Of a stretch of DNA of 64,000 nucleotides, positions 63,501-64,000 are shown piece by piece. The number at the start of each line of letters is the position of its first letter. The stretch's first letter is position 1. The position numbers and the translations under genes are program-made. Where the stretch lies: the NCBI GenBank assembly GCA_040954595.2, contig CM082581.2, positions 11,532,001 through 11,596,000 of the forward strand, in the 5' to 3' direction. The stretch is from Balanoglossus misakiensis. Taxonomy: Eukaryota; Hemichordata. The notes beneath the pieces are model-generated. The model was given only the letters and a program-made list of their open reading frames with translations. It was not told the origin of the DNA and searched no databases.

Positions 63501-64000
63501 AGTTGCAGGAAATGAACGAAGAGTCGGACAAGAAACTGAAAGGCAAAGAGGAAGAACTTGCATCACTGCATGAAACACTCTCTCATAAAGACCATGAACT
63601 GAGTCAGGAAAAATGCGAGGTGTCGTATCTTCAAGAAGTTCAAGAGAAGCTGAGCCAACAAATCCTGGAAAAGAACAGCCAAATTGTCACTCTTCAGGAT
63701 CACCTGAAACAGATGAGTGGAAATCACCACGAGATAATTGCACTCCAGGAAAAATTGTATCAGAAAGAAAGAGAACTGACGGCTTGTGAGGAGCGACTGG
63801 GACACATCCAAAGCGACAAAGACGGTGAAATTACAACTCTACATCGCAGACTCAGCCAAAAGGAATGCGAGATATCAGCTTTACAGACAAAACTCAATCA
63901 GACGGACAGAGAGAAGTCAACTCTTCACACAAAAGTCGCTCGCTTGAAGGAGAGCAGCAGTCAAAACGACACACAGAAACAACTGGAACAGGATTTCACA
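57570..64000 (+). CDS. LZTS-family (Fez1 domain) coiled-coil scaffold, 5' part
   Basis: Exons: 57570-57883 (ATG at 57623), 58585-59277, 61269-61445, and 63009 to beyond 64000. Phases all join at 0. About 707 residues are visible. LZTS proteins are coiled-coil scaffolds of the postsynaptic density and centrosome, with an N-myristoylation signal MGSVSSL; that motif is present here, starting at M35. A low-complexity Pro/Ser/Arg region (about 88-300) follows, then a coiled coil from about 318 to the edge. The block WQLCQKSGEISLLKSQLKES matches vertebrate LZTS1 closely, as does the flanking EKDSQL-type heptad region. Beyond it the coiled coil continues with repeated KxxELS...L units much further than I recall for vertebrates. 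N4BP3 is the nearest alternative. Upstream ATG at 57623 and ATG at 57725 (CACCATGG) are both possible starts. Confidence 0.9.
59278..61268 (+). other. LZTS intron between the second and third coding exons
   Basis: A 2-kb intron from GTAAAT at 59278 to TTTGCAG at 61268. No additional coding exon was identified. A small hairpin, AACACTCC...GGAGTGTT-like (ACACTC / GAGTGT around 59957-59976), and AT-rich unique DNA are all that is seen. Confidence 0.5.
61551..61701. mobile_element. Nested inverted-repeat (MITE-like) element in LZTS intron
   Basis: Outer arms AGGGTAGCTGGAGAAA (61554-61569) and TTTCTCCAGCTACCCT (61683-61698) are exact reverse complements. Inner arms GTCACTGGACTCACT (61607-61621) and AGTGAGTCCAGTGAC (61638-61652) are also exact, with a 16-base loop. 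The sequence between is an imperfect match (GGCGGTATAATCTC / GATATACCACC). The whole 150-bp unit folds on itself and encodes nothing. Confidence 0.75.
62617..62709. repeat. Dispersed TTAACCCTTTCACC inverted-repeat family, copy 3
   Basis: The segment begins TTAACCCTTCCACC and ends GGTGAAAAGGTTAA, giving near-perfect terminal inverted repeats 93 bases apart. The interior matches the copies at 34845 and (inverted) 21571, including GTCCAAATCCATTGTTTTAT and GTTGGACCT. It lies in the LZTS intron before the last visible exon and generates a spurious open frame at 62600-62962. Confidence 0.8.

Noticed and set aside
1-64000. CRISPR arrays, operons, tRNA or rRNA genes, riboswitches
   Set aside because: The window is eukaryotic with spliced genes. 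No regularly spaced repeats, cloverleaf with A and B boxes, or rRNA-like segment was recognised.
1-64000. Integrated viral or retroelement genes
   Set aside because: No reverse transcriptase, integrase, gag-like or transposase reading was recognised; the mobile sequences seen are short non-coding foldback elements.

Overview
This is a gene-dense piece of an animal nuclear genome. Genes are split by short GT-AG introns, with AATAAA polyadenylation signals, AT-rich intergenic DNA and several short palindromic (MITE-like) insertions. Eight protein-coding genes can be read. Six have clear vertebrate orthologues: huntingtin, FAM204A, whirlin/PDZD7, UIMC1/RAP80, TBC1D12/14 and the LZTS family. One looks like the eight-pass protein tincar, and one I do not recognise. 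Low GC, compact introns, RAP80 and FAM204A orthologues with vertebrate-like motifs, and single-copy forms of vertebrate paralogue pairs suggest a marine invertebrate, perhaps a deuterostome such as a hemichordate. That assignment is an inference.

Layout. 1-3317 (-): the 5' part of huntingtin (nine coding exons, running off the left edge). 3698-12878 (+): a 20-exon coiled-coil protein (942 aa) that I cannot name, divergent from huntingtin across about 380 bp. 14435-16380 (+): a two-exon, eight-transmembrane tincar-like protein. 16844-17992 (-): FAM204A, convergent with it. 19740-29701 (+): whirlin/PDZD7 (19 coding exons, 1350 aa). 31439-35768 (-): UIMC1/RAP80 (11 exons, 922 aa), convergent with whirlin and divergent from the next gene. 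36584-41094 (+): TBC1D12/14 (12 exons, 840 aa). 57623-64000 (+): the 5' half of an LZTS-family coiled-coil protein, running off the right edge. The 16 kb between the last two genes holds a long 3' UTR, intergenic DNA and probably a very long 5' UTR intron of the LZTS gene.

The exon models were assembled by hand from reading frame, splice consensus and homology. For the six complete genes the summed exon lengths are divisible by three. The genes do not form an operon or a single pathway: DNA-damage ubiquitin signalling, Rab-GAP membrane traffic, Usher-type scaffold, synapse/centrosome scaffold and huntingtin are simply neighbours. I found no self-contained new system. The points most worth a second look are the unrecognised 942-aa protein, a perfect 96-bp palindrome with 9-bp target duplication, tandem in-frame splice donors at the RAP80 ubiquitin-interacting motif, a lost zinc ligand in RAP80, a GC-AG intron in the Rab-GAP, a duplicated splice-donor segment, a dispersed inverted-repeat family present three times in this window, and an expanded coiled coil in LZTS.
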